DNA from: Callorhinus ursinus
Taxonomy: Eukaryota; Chordata; Mammalia; Carnivora; Otariidae
Direction: 5' to 3'
Length of the DNA stretch: 64,000 bases
Assembly (NCBI RefSeq): GCF_003265705.1
Contig: NW_020312775.1
Coordinates: 1,440,067-1,504,066, forward strand
Part shown: piece by piece, positions 35,850 to 47,759 of the stretch
Layout of the letters: every line of letters starts with the position of its first letter
How positions within the stretch are numbered: position 1 is the first letter of the stretch
Translations under genes and position numbers: made by a program
Notes under the pieces: generated by a model
The model's database searches: none
Seen by the model: the letters and a program-made list of their open reading frames with translations, nothing else
Told to the model about the DNA's origin: nothing

Positions 35850-36335
35850 AACAACAAGTATTCATGAAGATGTGAGGAAATTGGAACCCTTATACATTCT
35901 GGTATGTATGTAAGATGGTGCAGCCTCTATAGCAAACACTTTGACAGTTTTTCAAAATGTTAAACAGTTTAACCATAAGATTTAGCAATTCTCCTTCTAG
36001 TTATCTATTCAAGAGAGATGAAAATGTATGTCCAAACAAAATCTTGCACATGACCATGTTATTCATAATAGCTAAGAAATGGAAAGAAGTCAAATGTCCA
36101 TCAACTGGTGAATGGATAACCAAAGTGGTATATCCATTCAATGGAATATTATTCAGTCATAAAAGGAGTAAATTACTGATGATGAAAGTGTTCTAAAATT
36201 AGAATATGGTGCTAGCTGCACAACTCTGAAAATATACCCAAACCTATGGAACTGTACTTCAAATGGGTGAATTTTATGGTATATAAATTGCATCTTATTA
36301 AAGATGTTAATGAAAGCATCATACATATTTTCTAT
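35850..36335 (+). mobile_element. Old L1 LINE, right part of the split copy
   Basis: Continues the L1 of 32160-33012: aatggaatattattcagtca near 36138 and the 3'UTR phrase ctgtacttcaaatgggtga near 36252. Frame broken. Confidence 0.75.
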
Positions 36336-36962
36336 AAAGGACTTTATTCAATTATCAGTTTATTGTTGATATATTTCATGTTAATAAATACATTTTTACA
36401 ACGTTTAAAATATCTTTATTCCTTACTAATTACAGAAGTAATGCATGTTTATTGGGAAAAAAATCTCAAAGAGTACAGAAATGTCAAACACAGAAAATCA
36501 AATTTTTCACATAGTCTTATTATTTCCTTAGGATTCTATTAATAGTTAATAAATGTACTTAATGGCGCTTAGTATTCTGTTGTATGGCTGTACCATAATT
36601 TGCTGAGTTAATTCCATGTTATATTTATTTAGCCATAAATTGGAAACAATCTCTAATAAATCACCCCGCTATGAACATCTTTGTGCATACATGGTGGTGC
36701 AATTGCCAAATTATCTGGTTAGAGTAAATTCCTACAAGTGTATTTGCTGGTTAAAGTGTATGTGTATTTTTAAGATTTTAAAATTATATACTGCTAAATT
36801 TTAGTCCCTCAAATTATACTAATTTGCACCTTAATCAGCAACATTTGTGGAGTATCTGTTCTCTTGTATCTTTTTCCAACCTTGGTTATTATTTTTTTCT
36901 TAAAATATTTTTATTAGTTTTGTAGGTAAAAATGGCATGTTATTTAATCTGAAATTATTTTT

Positions 36963-37152
36963 AAAAAAGATTTTATTTACTTATTTGACAGAGAGAGACA
37001 CATTGGGATGGAACACAAGCAGGGGGAGTGGGAGAGGGAGAAGCAGGCTTCCCGCGTAGTAGGGAACCCCATAAGGGGCTTCATCCCAGGACCCTGGGAT
37101 CATGACCTGAGCTGAAGGCAGATGCTTAATGAGTGAGCCACCCATGCGCCCC
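36963..37152 (-). mobile_element. CAN-SINE, older of two adjoining copies
   Basis: Reverse SINE with a 17-bp duplication aatctgaaattattttt at 36946-36962 and 37153-37169. Its body is more diverged from the usual SINE than that of its neighbour (cgcgtagtagggaaccccat). Confidence 0.93.
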
Positions 37153-37512
37153 AATCTGAAATTATTTTTGACTACTAGTTAATTTGAACACTTTTTTCAT
37201 GATCCTTTGTCTATTTGTATCTTTTTATGAATTTTCTTTTTTTTAATTAAGATTTAAATTTTTTTTTTTATTTGACAGAGAGAGAGAACACAAGCAGGGG
37301 GAGTGGGAGAGGGAAAAGCAGGCTTCCGGTGGAGCAGGGAGCCCGATGCAGGGCTTGATCCCAGGACCCTGGAATCATGACCTGAACTGAAGGCAGATGC
37401 TTAATGACTGAGCCACCCAGGTGCCCCAATCTGAAATTATTTTTGATTACTAGTTAATTTGAACACTTTTTTCATGATCCTTTGTCTATTTGTATCCTTT
37501 TATGAATTTTCT
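37153..37512. repeat. 85-bp direct repeats flanking a SINE
   Basis: 37153-37237 and 37428-37512 match at 83 of 85 positions by eye. A SINE fills the space between them. Both repeats start exactly at a SINE head junction with aatctgaaattattttt. Confidence 0.93.
37238..37427 (-). mobile_element. CAN-SINE between 85-bp direct repeats
   Basis: Reverse SINE from the T run at 37238 to gccacccaggtgcccc. It differs from the SINE at 36963-37152 by a 12-base gap and roughly ten percent of the remaining positions. Confidence 0.93.
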
Positions 37513-37559
37513 GTTTAACTCTTTGCTCACTTAAAAAATGGAAGTGTTACTTTTTCTTT

Positions 37560-39690
37560 AAGATTGTATCCAGTAAAACAATATGCAGGCAATAAAAATG
37601 TTTTATAAAGAATTTTAATTCTTTTCAATGTTAAATAAAAAACAGGATAGAGTATTGTATGTATTTTATCAGCTCAATTATATAAGATATAGTATGCATT
37701 TGGACATACTAAAAAATGAAATCATCTCTAGATGGTGGGTTTAGATACTTTTTATTTTCTTAAAACCTTGTATATTCTCTATTTTCTACAATGAGCCTAT
37801 ATTACTTTGAAAATTAAAGAAAAAGATTTTCTTTTTTCTTTCAAAACACAGAGCTAGTTTGTGTCAGAACCAGGACCAGACTCTTCATGGCCCCCTGCTC
37901 TCTGCCTTGTGCATCTAGAAATGTGTGGTCAGAGGTAGTAGGAGAACCAAGGGAAGGGAAGGAGAGCTAAGAGTTTCATGGAGAGTGTCAAAGGAAGATA
38001 ATCTTAATTTTAGGAGATGCACGTTAAAAAAACCCAGAGTTCAAGTGTAATGATATCTGCAACTTAGAAAATGTATGCTGAAGTATTTAGAGTGTCATGA
38101 TGTCTGGAGAGAAACAAGGGGGCTGGGAGAAGGTGATAGGGGAAGGGAGAAGCAGGGAAAGGGAAGGAGGGATGGTAAAAAAGTAGTGAAATGTTAATCT
38201 GTGAAGCTAAGTAAAAGCTATGTGGCTGCTCATTGTAGTATTCTTTCGACTTTATGTATTTTATATTTTGAAATTTTTTTAAAATAAAAAAACTTAGGGA
38301 AATTGTGAGAAAAAAAAAGGAGGAGGTAATTACCTTGTAAATGTTTTGGAGAAATAAGTTAGGATGAGCCCTGAGAAGAGGCATTTGAATCTAGGGACCA
38401 GGAGACCGCAGGAGATCTTAAAGAAATAATGATTTCAGAAGGGTTGAATGGGGAGGGGACAAAGTCAGATTGCAAAGGTTGGCAAATTGAGTGAGAGGTA
38501 AGGCAGTAGAGTCTATGGTTGGGACTGCAATTCTGAGAATTTGGGCAATGGAGAAAAAAGAGATGTGAAACTGGCTTGAGAAGCAATAGAATTTTGGAAA
38601 TGTTCTAACATCATTATTAATTTTCACTTTACATGGGTACCTATTAGTATATGACCCTCTATCTCCCCTCTACTCATAGGCCTTTCCTGATGTATTAAAT
38701 ATTGAATTAGGGAATCAATAAAAAGAAGTAAATGAATAATGTGCACAATGCTACCATCTAGAGTATCCACTGAAAATTACACCCAGTGTTTGCTGTTAAT
38801 TCAGGTGACTTGCTCAAGAGACTAGTTGGGAGCCTCTGGGTTCATGCGTGTATTTGTGGGTTTGTTGTTTTGTGTAAGACATGTAGGAGGGTGAGAAATA
38901 TTGTCAGTGTAGTCCAGTGTTTGTGGACTGATAGTTTGATCCCTGAGTGAAACATATAAAATATCTATGAAGTCTTAAAATTTGATTTCAAACTAAGAGC
39001 AATATTTTGGCAATGCTTTACCTCAGTAGTGTTTTGGAAATGAAATGAAAACATTTAGAAGAAGAAGAGGAGGTTGAAGACAACCCTAAGTTCAAGAATT
39101 AAGGGGGTTATTGTGTTTATCTGGGAGAAAGTTGAAATTACACTTGAAGTTTCTTTTATTCTTCAGAAGTCTTCATCAATCTTTTCAGCTAGTCTGAAGA
39201 CAAGTGTTACTGGATGATGGTGAAGGTGCACATATGGGAATGAACACTTGGGGAATGGTAGAGTAATTTGGGGTAGGCAGGCACGGGCTCTTGACATGTG
39301 TGTAGGATTTCAACAGTCAAAGATGTGTGTGGACAGCAAAAGTTCCAGGCATAGGGAATATTGACAATACAAAGACACAAAAGCACAAGGCACATTTAGA
39401 GAATAGAGATCAGTCCTAGAGTATGAAATGCATTAGGGAAAAGAGTGGGAGAGAAGGTGGGAAAGGAGGTGGATTGGCACTTATATGCCTTTCTTCTCTC
39501 CCTTCAACCAGAGGATTTACTCCTAAGAATATGGGGGGTATCCTTGTTTTTTGTTTCAAAGGGCCTGATACTTGGCTGGGTACACAGTAAGGGTGAACTT
39601 GTCAGAACTAGGAATGAGGGTGAATACTGAGATTTTGCTACTGGAAACATGATTCTGTTGCTTAAAATTGGGCAAGTCAAAATCGCAGCT
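37560..39690. other. Mostly unannotated DNA; possible ancient LINE end at 37690-37850
   Basis: 37690-37850 (gatggtgggtttagatactt, ctacaatgagcctatattac) resembles the 3' end of an ancient LINE. The rest shows no recognised repeat or gene. Short open frames at 38359-38627 (-) lack motifs. Confidence 0.4.
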
Positions 39691-39694
39691 AACA

Positions 39695-39870
39695 ACCAGA
39701 GCAGCACTTCTCAGGCTTTCATATGAATCACCTAAGGATCTTGTTTATGTGCAGATTCTGACTCTATTCACCTGGCTGAGGCGGGGTCTGTGAACTTACA
39801 TTTCTAATAACCTCCCAGAGATGTCTATGTTCCTAGTCTGGGGACCACTGTGTAGCAAGGATTTGAAGGC
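39695..39870 (+). mobile_element. MER5-like hAT-Charlie DNA transposon remnant
   Basis: agcacttctcaggctttcat, gaatcacctaaggatcttgt, gtgaacttacatttctaata, cctagtctggggaccactgt: the usual order of a MER5 element. It shares phrases with 10800-10985. Confidence 0.65.
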
Positions 39871-40081
39871 TTCCCACACCTAATTCCTTGACCTTTGCAG
39901 ACTCCAGACTCCTAAACGACTGGGCACAACTAAGGGTTCTTCACTTAGTACAGCTGATGGAAAAGCTCAAATTTAAAGTACCTTGTGAAGATTTTCTGTC
40001 ACTAGAATTGTTGAGGTATATTTGTACTGATGGCATCTACTCCATGCCATTTAAAAAATTTTTTTAGATGAGTAAGGTTCT

Positions 40082-40292
40082 GGGGCACCTGGGTGGCTCA
40101 GTCAGTTAAGCATTTGACTCTTGGTTTCTGCTCAGGTCACGATCTCAGGGTTGTGAGATTGAGCCCTTCATTGGGCTCCATGCTCAGTGGGGAGTCTGCT
40201 AGAGATTCTCTCTCTCCCTCTCCCTCTGTCCCTCCCCCGTGCTTGCATATGCAGGTGCTCTTTCTCTATCAAATAAATAAACTTTAAAAAAA
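40082..40292 (+). mobile_element. CAN-SINE
   Basis: Starts ggggcacctgggtggctcag. Flanked by tagatgagtaaggttct (about 40065-40081) and tagatgagtatggttct (about 40294-40310), with one mismatch. Confidence 0.95.
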
Positions 40293-40310
40293 TAGATGAG
40301 TATGGTTCTA

Positions 40311-40630
40311 TCTGGTTGGACTCAGAGTATAATCTACTCTATTTCTAAAAAGGGTAAGCCTTTATTCTCCAAATACAGACTTACCTATTGATTGAACATC
40401 CCTTCAGTCTATATTCCTTGTCTGTTTCCTCCTTAATAATTACAAGCCTATGTTTCTCAGGCTAATAGCTCACACAGGGACCGTCAAACACCAGTCACTG
40501 CTATCTTGAAAATGATTATTGTTATATAAATAAATATGGCTGCAAGAACATAAGTTGTGTTTTTTTCTGGGTGCTTATTATTTTTATTTTATTTTCCTCA
40601 TCCTTTGAGCAGGCTAAGCTGTACAAGCTT
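40311..40630. other. Unannotated DNA left of the RPL6 retrocopy
   Basis: No repeat or gene recognised. Confidence 0.45.
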
Positions 40631-40748
40631 AATATTGATTCCTACTGAGTCTTCTTTCCCATCTTGCAAGATGGTCGGTGAAAAAGCTGAGAAGCCAGAT
40701 ACTAAGGAGAAGAAACCTGAAGCCAAGAAGGCTATGATGGTGGGAAGG

Positions 40749-43700
40749 GTTTTATTTATTTATTTATTTTAAATTTTATTTTATTATGTTAGTCACCATA
40801 CAATACATCATTAGTTTTTGATGTAGTGATCCACAATTCATGGTTTTCGAATAACACCCAGTGCTTCATGCAGTACTTGCCCTCCTTAAATCCCATCACC
40901 TGGCTAACCCATCCCCTCCGCCCCCTCCCTTCTAAAACCTTCAATTTGTTTCTCAGAGTCCATAGTCTCTCATGGTTCGTCTCTCCCTCCGATTCCCCCC
41001 CTTCATTTTTCCCTTCCTTCTCCTAGTGTCCTCCATGCTATTCCTTATGTTCCACAAATAAGTGAAACCATATGATAATTGACTTTCTCTGCTTGACTTA
41101 TTTCACTTAGCATAATCTCCTCCAATCCCATCCATGTTGATGTAAAAGTTGGGTATTCATCCTTTCTGATGGCTGAGTCATATTCCATTGTATATATGGA
41201 CCACATCTTCTTTATCCATTCATCTGTTGAAGGGCATCTCAGCTCTTTCCACAGTTTGGCTATTGCAGACATTGCTGCTATGAACATTGTGGTGCACATG
41301 GCCCCTCTTTTCACTACATCTGTGTCTTTGGGGTAAATACCCAGGAGTGAAATTTCTGGGTCATAGGGTAGCTCTATTTTTAATATTTTGAGACATCTCC
41401 ACACTGTTCTCCAAAGTGGCTGTACCAACTTGCATTCCCACCAACAGTGAAAGAGGGTTCCCCTTTCTCCACAACCTCTCCAACATTTCTTGTTTCTTGC
41501 CTTGTCAATTTTTGCCATTCTAACTGGTGTAAGGTGGTATCTCAATGTGGTTTTGATTTGAATTTCCCTGATGGATAATGATGATGAACATTTTTTCATG
41601 TGTCTGTTAGCCATTTGTATGTCTTCTTCAGAGAAGTGTATTTTCATGTCTGCCCATTTTTTGACTTGATTACTTGTTTTTTGGGTGTTGAGTTTGAGAA
41701 GTTCTTTACAGAACTTGGAAATCAGTGCTTTGTCTGTAGTGTCATTTGCAAATATCCTCTCCCATTCTGTGGGTTGCCTCTTTGTTTTGTTGACCTTTTC
41801 CTTTGCTGTGCAGAAGTTTTTATCTTGATGAAGTCCCAAAAGTTCGTTTTTGCTTTTGTTTCACTAGCCTTTGGAGATGTATCTTGAAAGAAGTTGCTGT
41901 GGGTGATGTCGAAGAGATTACTGCCTATGTTCTCCTCTTGGATATTGATGGATTCCTGTCTCACATTGAGGTCTTTCATCCATTTGAGTTTATCTTTGTG
42001 TATGGTGTTAGAGAATGGTCGAGTTTCATTCTTCTGCATGTGGCTGTCCAATTTTCCCAGCACCATTTATTGAAGAGGCTGTCTTTTTTCCATTGCATAT
42101 TTTTTCCTGCTTTGTCGAAGATTATTTGACCATAGAGTTGAGGGTCCATATCTGGGTTCTCTATTCTGTTCCATTGGTTTATATGTCTGTTTTTGTGCCA
42201 GTACCTTGGTGATCACTGATTAGTAATACAGCTTGAAATCGGGCAACATGATGCCCCCAGCTTTGTTTTTCTTTTTCAACATTTCCTTGGCGATTCAGGG
42301 TCTTTTCTGATGCCATACAAATTTTAGGATTGTTTGTTCCAGCACTTTGAAAAATGTCATTGGAATTTTGATTGGGATGGCATTGAAGGTATAGATTGCT
42401 CTGGGTAGCACAGACATCTTAACAATGTTTATTTTTCCGATCCATGAGCATGGAAAGTCTTTCCATCTTTTTGTGTCTTCTTCAATTTCTTTCATGAGCG
42501 TTCTGTAGTTCCTAGAGTATAGATCCTTTACCTCTTTGGTTAGGTTTATTCCAAGGTATCTAATAGTTTTTGGTGCTATTGTAAATGGAATCGTTTCTCA
42601 AATTTCTTTTTCTACAGTTGCACTGTTAGTGTATAAGAAAGCAACTGATTTCTGCATATTGACTGAACACGAGGAACGTTCCCTCTATCCCTATACTCTG
42701 AAGAGTTTTAATCAGGAAAGGATGCTGTATTTTATCAAATGCCTTTTCCACATCAATTGAGAGGATTGTATCGTTTTTCTCTCTCCACTTATCAATGTGC
42801 TCTATCACATTGATTGATTTGCGAATGTTCACTCACCCTTGCATCCTGGGGATAAATCCCACTTGGTCATGGTGGATGATCCTTTTAATGTATAGTTAGG
42901 ATTTTGTTGAGAATTTTGGAATCCATATTCATCGGGGATATTGGTCTGAAATTCTCCTTTTTGATGGGGTCTTTGCCTGGTTTGGGGATTAAGGTAATGC
43001 TGGCCTCATAGAATGAGTATGGAAGTTTCCTTCTGTTTCTATTTTTTGAAACAGTTTCAGTAGAATAGGTATTATTTCTTCTTTGACTGTTTGGTAGAAT
43101 TCCCCAGGGAATCCATCAGGCCCCGGACTCTTGTTTTTTACTGATTATTGGCCTATTCAGGTTGTCAATTTCTTCCTGTTTCAGTCTTGGGAGTTTATAG
43201 GTTTTCAGGAAAGCATCCATTTCATCCAGGTTGCTCAGCTTATTGGCATATAGTTGTTGATAATAATTTTTAATAATTGTTTCTATTTCCTTGGTGTGAG
43301 TCGTGATCTCTCCCCTTTCATTCATAATTTTATTAATTTGAGTCCTTTGTTTTTTCTTTTGGATAAGTCTGGCCAGTGGTTTATCGATCTTATTAATTCT
43401 TTCAAAGAGCCAACTTCTAGTTTTGTTGATCTCATCTACTGTGTTTCTGGTTTCTAATTCATTGATCGCTGCTCTAATCCTAATCATTTCTCTTCTAATG
43501 CGTGGCTTAGGCATTGTTTTTTGCTTTTTCTCTTGTTCTTTAAGGTGTAGAGTTAGATGGTGAATTCGGGATGCTTCTATTTTTTTGAGTGAGGCTTGGA
43601 TGGCTATGTATTTCCCCCTAGGACTTATTTTGCTGTATCCCAAAGGTTTTGGACTGATGTGTTTTTGTTCTCATTGGTTTCCATGAATTGTTTAAGTTCT

Positions 43701-46700
43701 TCTTTGATTTCCTGGTTGACCCAAACATTCTTGAGCAGAGTGGTCTTTAGCTTCCAGTGTTTGAATTTCTTCCAAATTGTTTCATGTGACTGAGTTCCAA
43801 TTTTAAAGCATTATGGTCTGAGAATATGCAGGGAATAATCTCAATCTTTTGGTAACCGGTGAGACCTGATTTATGAACCAGTATGTGGTCTATTCTGGAG
43901 AAAGTTCCATGTGTGCTCGAGAAGAATGAATATTCTGTTGTTTTAAGGTGCAATGTTCTGTATATATCTATGAGGTCCATCTGGTCCAGTGTGTCATTCA
44001 AAGCTCTTGTTTCATTGTTGAGCTTCTGCTTAGGTGATCTGTCCATTGCTGAGAGTGGAGTATTGAGGTGTCCTACAATTAACATATTGTTATCAATATG
44101 ACTCTTTAATTTGGTTAACAGTTGGCTTATGTAGATGGCTGCTCCCATGTTGGGGGCATAGATATTTACAATTGTTAGATCTTCTTGTTGGATAGACCCT
44201 TTAAGAATGATATAGTGTCCTCAATGGAATATTATGCAGCCATCAAAAGGAATGAGATCTTGCCATTTGCAACGACATGGATGGAACTGGAGGGTGTTAT
44301 GCTGAGTGAAATAAGTCAATCCGAGAAAGACATGTATCATATGACCTCACTGATATGAGGAATTCTTAATCTCAGGAAACAAACTGAGTGTTGCTGAGTG
44401 GTGGGGGGTGGGAGGGATGGGGTGGCTGGGTGATAGACATTGGGTAGGGTATGTGCTATGGTGAGCACTGTGAATTGTGCAAGACTGTTGAATCACAGAT
44501 CTGTACTTCTGAAACAAATAATGCAAGATATGTTAAGAAAAAAGAAAAAGAAGAAGATAGCAGGAGGGGAAGAATGAAGGGGAGCAAGTCGGAGGGGGAG
44601 AGGACCCATGAGAGACGATGGACTCTGAAAAACAAACTGAGGGTTCTAGAAGGGAGGGGGGTGGGGGGATGGGTTAGCCTGGTGATGGGTATTAAGGAGG
44701 GTACGTTCTGCGTGGAGCACTGGGTGTTATGCACAAACAATGAATCATGGAACACTACATCAAGAACTAATGATGTAATGTATGGTGATTAACATAACAA
44801 TAAAAAAAGAATGATATAGTGTCCTTCTGTGTCTCTAACTACAGACTTTAGTTTAAAATCTAATTTGTCTGTTGTAAGAATTGCTACCCCAGCTTTCTTT
44901 TGAGGTCCGCTGGCATGAAAGATGGATCTCCATCCCTTCACTTTCAGTCTGGATATATCTTTAGGTTCAAAATGAGTCTCTTGTAGACAGCATATGGATG
45001 GGTCCTGCTTTTTTATCCAATCCAGAACCCTGTGCCGTTTTATGGGAGCATTTAGGCCATTCATGTTGAGAGTGATTATTGAAAGATATGAATTTATTGT
45101 CATCATGTTGCCTGTGAAGACCTTGTTTTCATAGACTGTCCCTGTAAGTGTCTGTTGTATATCACTCTTGGGGTCTTTCTCCTTTTATAGAACCCCCTTA
45201 ATATTTCTTGCAGGGCCGGCTTCGTGGTCACATATTCTTTCAGTTTCTGCCAGTCTTGGAAGCTCTGCATCTCTCCATCCATTCTAAATGACAGACCTGC
45301 TGATAAAGTATTCTTGGCTGCATATTCTTCTCGTTTAGTACCCCGAATACGTCTTGCCAGCCCTTTCTGGCTTGCCAGGTCTCTGTGGCTAGGTCTGATG
45401 TTATTCTGATGTTCCTCCCTCTGTAAGTAAGGAATCTCTTCCCCCTAACTGCCCTTAAGATGGTTTCCTTGGCTCTAAGATTTGCGAGTTTTACTATTAC
45501 ATGCTGGGATGTTGGCTTGTTTTCCTTGATCTTGCGAGGGGTCCTCTCTGCCTCTAGGACGCGAATGTTTGTTTCATTCCCCAGATTAGGTACATTCTCA
45601 GCTACGATTTGCTCAAATATATCTTCTAGTCCTCTCTCTCTCTCTCCACCCCCTCAGGGATTCCCATAATTCTGACATTGGTATGTTTCATGATGTCACT
45701 TATTTATCTGGTTCTATTTTCATGGATTTTGAGTTGTTTTTCTCTGGCCTCCTCTTTTCCCTTCTTGTCTATTAATTGATCTTCTAGGTCACTAATTCGT
45801 TCTTCTGCCTCACTTACCCTAGCTGTTAGGTTATCTAGATTAAATTGGATCTCATTGATAGCATTTTTAAGTTCTGCCAGTTCATCTTTCATTTCTGCCC
45901 TTAGACTCTGTGTTGCCATTAATTGATTTCTCCATTCTAACTATTGTTTTCACAATTGCTAGCCTGAATTCCATCTCTGACATCTTGGGTATATCTGTAT
46001 CCATCTGTAAATCTGTGGCTTAAGTCATAGTCTCTGAATATTTCTTATTTTGGGGGTTCCTCCTCCTAGTCATTCTGTTGAGGGGTGGTTGAGGGAATGT
46101 ATAGAGTCCAAATTATTGACCACAACCCAAGTAAATTGCACTTGTTTTCTAGGGACCTTAGCGTTGCTGGCCTTTTGATCTCCCAGCCTGTCTTCTGGGG
46201 GAGGGGCCTGCCATGCTGCTGCTCAGGCAACCCTGTTTGGGCAGAGTTGCCCTCCCCCCTGTGGTGGGGGATGGGCTCAGTGAAAACTGTTTTTTTGGGG
46301 CCTTTGTTCTCTGGCGGCTTTCCCTGGCAGGTTTCCACATCTCTTTGAGAGTCAGAGCAGAAGAGACCATTTCCAACCCTCTGCCTCAGAGCAGAGAGAT
46401 TGCAGTCTGTTCTTCAGTGAGCTCTCCAGGCCACACTATCTCTGTTTCTGTCTGTGCTGCTATAAACTGCAGCGTCCTGGGTTGTGCTCCCCTCAGTAGC
46501 ACTTCCAGTCCTCACCTCCAGGTCGGGGCACTTCTCTGCCCTTTGAGCTTCTAAAGCTGCCAGCTGTCCAAAGTTCACAGTTGTGGTCCCGCTGTTGAGG
46601 GTTTCCCTCTGGGGGGCTGCCCTAAAGTCCTTTCCTCACCGCTACCAGTCTGTGAGTCTGTGCCCCGTCCCCAGCGTGGGAAGCTATTGCTCACAGGTGG

Positions 46701-46950
46701 TGTAGGATCCCGATTGCCAGGCTCCCTCCCGCTGCTCTTTATCCTCCAATATCTGCCCGCGAAATCATGGCTCCCTGCTTTGTACCTCAAAACCAACCAC
46801 CTGTGATATTCTGTTTGTAGAAATTCAGATCTATCTTCTTACATCTCAGGCTGATTTTGTGGGTATTCAGAGTGGTCTGGTAGATGTCCAGCTCAGTTCT
46901 GGGAACCAGTTGGAATAAGGTCCCCTACTCCTTTGTCATCTTTCCCCGCC
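40749..46950 (-). mobile_element. Near full-length L1 LINE (family B) inside the RPL6 pseudogene
   Basis: Tail at left (40749 on), 3'UTR, ORF2 pieces (41045-41839, 42295-42495, 43116-43643, 43747-44148, 44789-45106), ORF1 pieces (about 45200-46070) and a 5'UTR starting at 46950. Duplications tgatggtgggaagg (about 40735-40748) and tgctggtggcaagg (46952-46965) are RPL6 coding bases. ORF1 and ORF2 are broken in many places. A short third L1 sits inside at 44221-44806. An internal deletion near 42662-42690 removes the RT catalytic region. Confidence 0.95.
44221..44806 (+). mobile_element. 5'-truncated L1 nested inside the family B L1
   Basis: A 3' end only: ORF2 tail (tcaatggaatattatgcagc), G-rich 3'UTR and tail. 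A perfect 18-bp duplication aagaatgatatagtgtcc at 44203-44220 and 44807-44824 flanks it. It is the innermost of three nested retrotransposition products and clearly younger than its host. Confidence 0.97.
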
Positions 46951-47759
46951 TCTGCTGGTGGCAAGGTTAAGAAGGGTAACCTCAAGACTAAAATGCCAAA
47001 GAAGGGGAAGCCCCACAGCAGCAGAAACCCTGTCTAATCAGAGGAATTGGCAGATAATCCCCATCAGCTATGTATTCCAGAAAGGTCATGTACAAGAGGA
47101 AGTATTCAACAGCTAAATCCAGGTTTGAAAAGAAGAAAGAGAAGGTTCTTGCTACTGTCACAAAACCAGTTGGTTGTGAGAAGAATGGCATCAGAGTAGT
47201 TAAACTTCACAAAATGCCTGTGTATTATCCTACTGAAGATGTGCCTTGAAAACTATTGAGCCATGGTAAAAAAGCTTTCAGTCAGCATGTGAGAAAAGTT
47301 CAAACTAGCTTCACTCCTGGCCATTTTGATCATCCTCACTGGGTGCCACAAAGGCAAGATGGTGGTTTTCTGAAGCAACTGAGCAGTGGCTTGCTTCTTA
47401 TGACTGGACTTCTGGCCCTGAAATGAGTTCCTTTATGTAGAACACCGCCAAATTTTGTCATTGCCACCTCCACCAAAATTGATACCAGCAATGTGAAAAT
47501 CCCAAAATATCTCACTGATGCTTATTTCAAGAAGAAGATACTTTGTAAACCCAGACACCAGGAAGGTGAGATTTTCAACACTGAGAAGGAGAAATATGAG
47601 ATTACAGAGCAGCACAAGGTTGATCAGAAAGCTGTAGACTAGCACATTCTACCAATAATTAAAGCTGTTCCTCAGATTCAGGGCTACCTCTGCTGTGTTT
47701 TCTCCCACAAATGGAATTTATCCTCACAAGTTGGTGTTCTAAATTTCTTACAAGGAACC

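Larger units (their letters stand above)
36380..37560 (-). mobile_element. Ancient L1 3'-region, interrupted by two SINEs
   Basis: Reversed old L1 text such as tgaacatctttgtgcatac, gtgcaattgccaaattatct and gattactagttaatttgaac, with the SINEs of 36963-37427 inside it. Confidence 0.55.

Noticed and set aside
36963..37427. Repeated SINE-flank units resembling a CRISPR-like array
   Set aside because: Only two units, both SINEs, with duplications explained by retrotransposition. The host DNA is mammalian.
40742..40775. (TTTA)n run as an independent microsatellite
   Set aside because: It is the A-rich tail of the minus-strand L1.
46951..47759. Functional RPL6-like gene
   Set aside because: Multiple stops and frameshifts, plus separation from its start codon by 6.2 kb of L1 with no sign of splicing.
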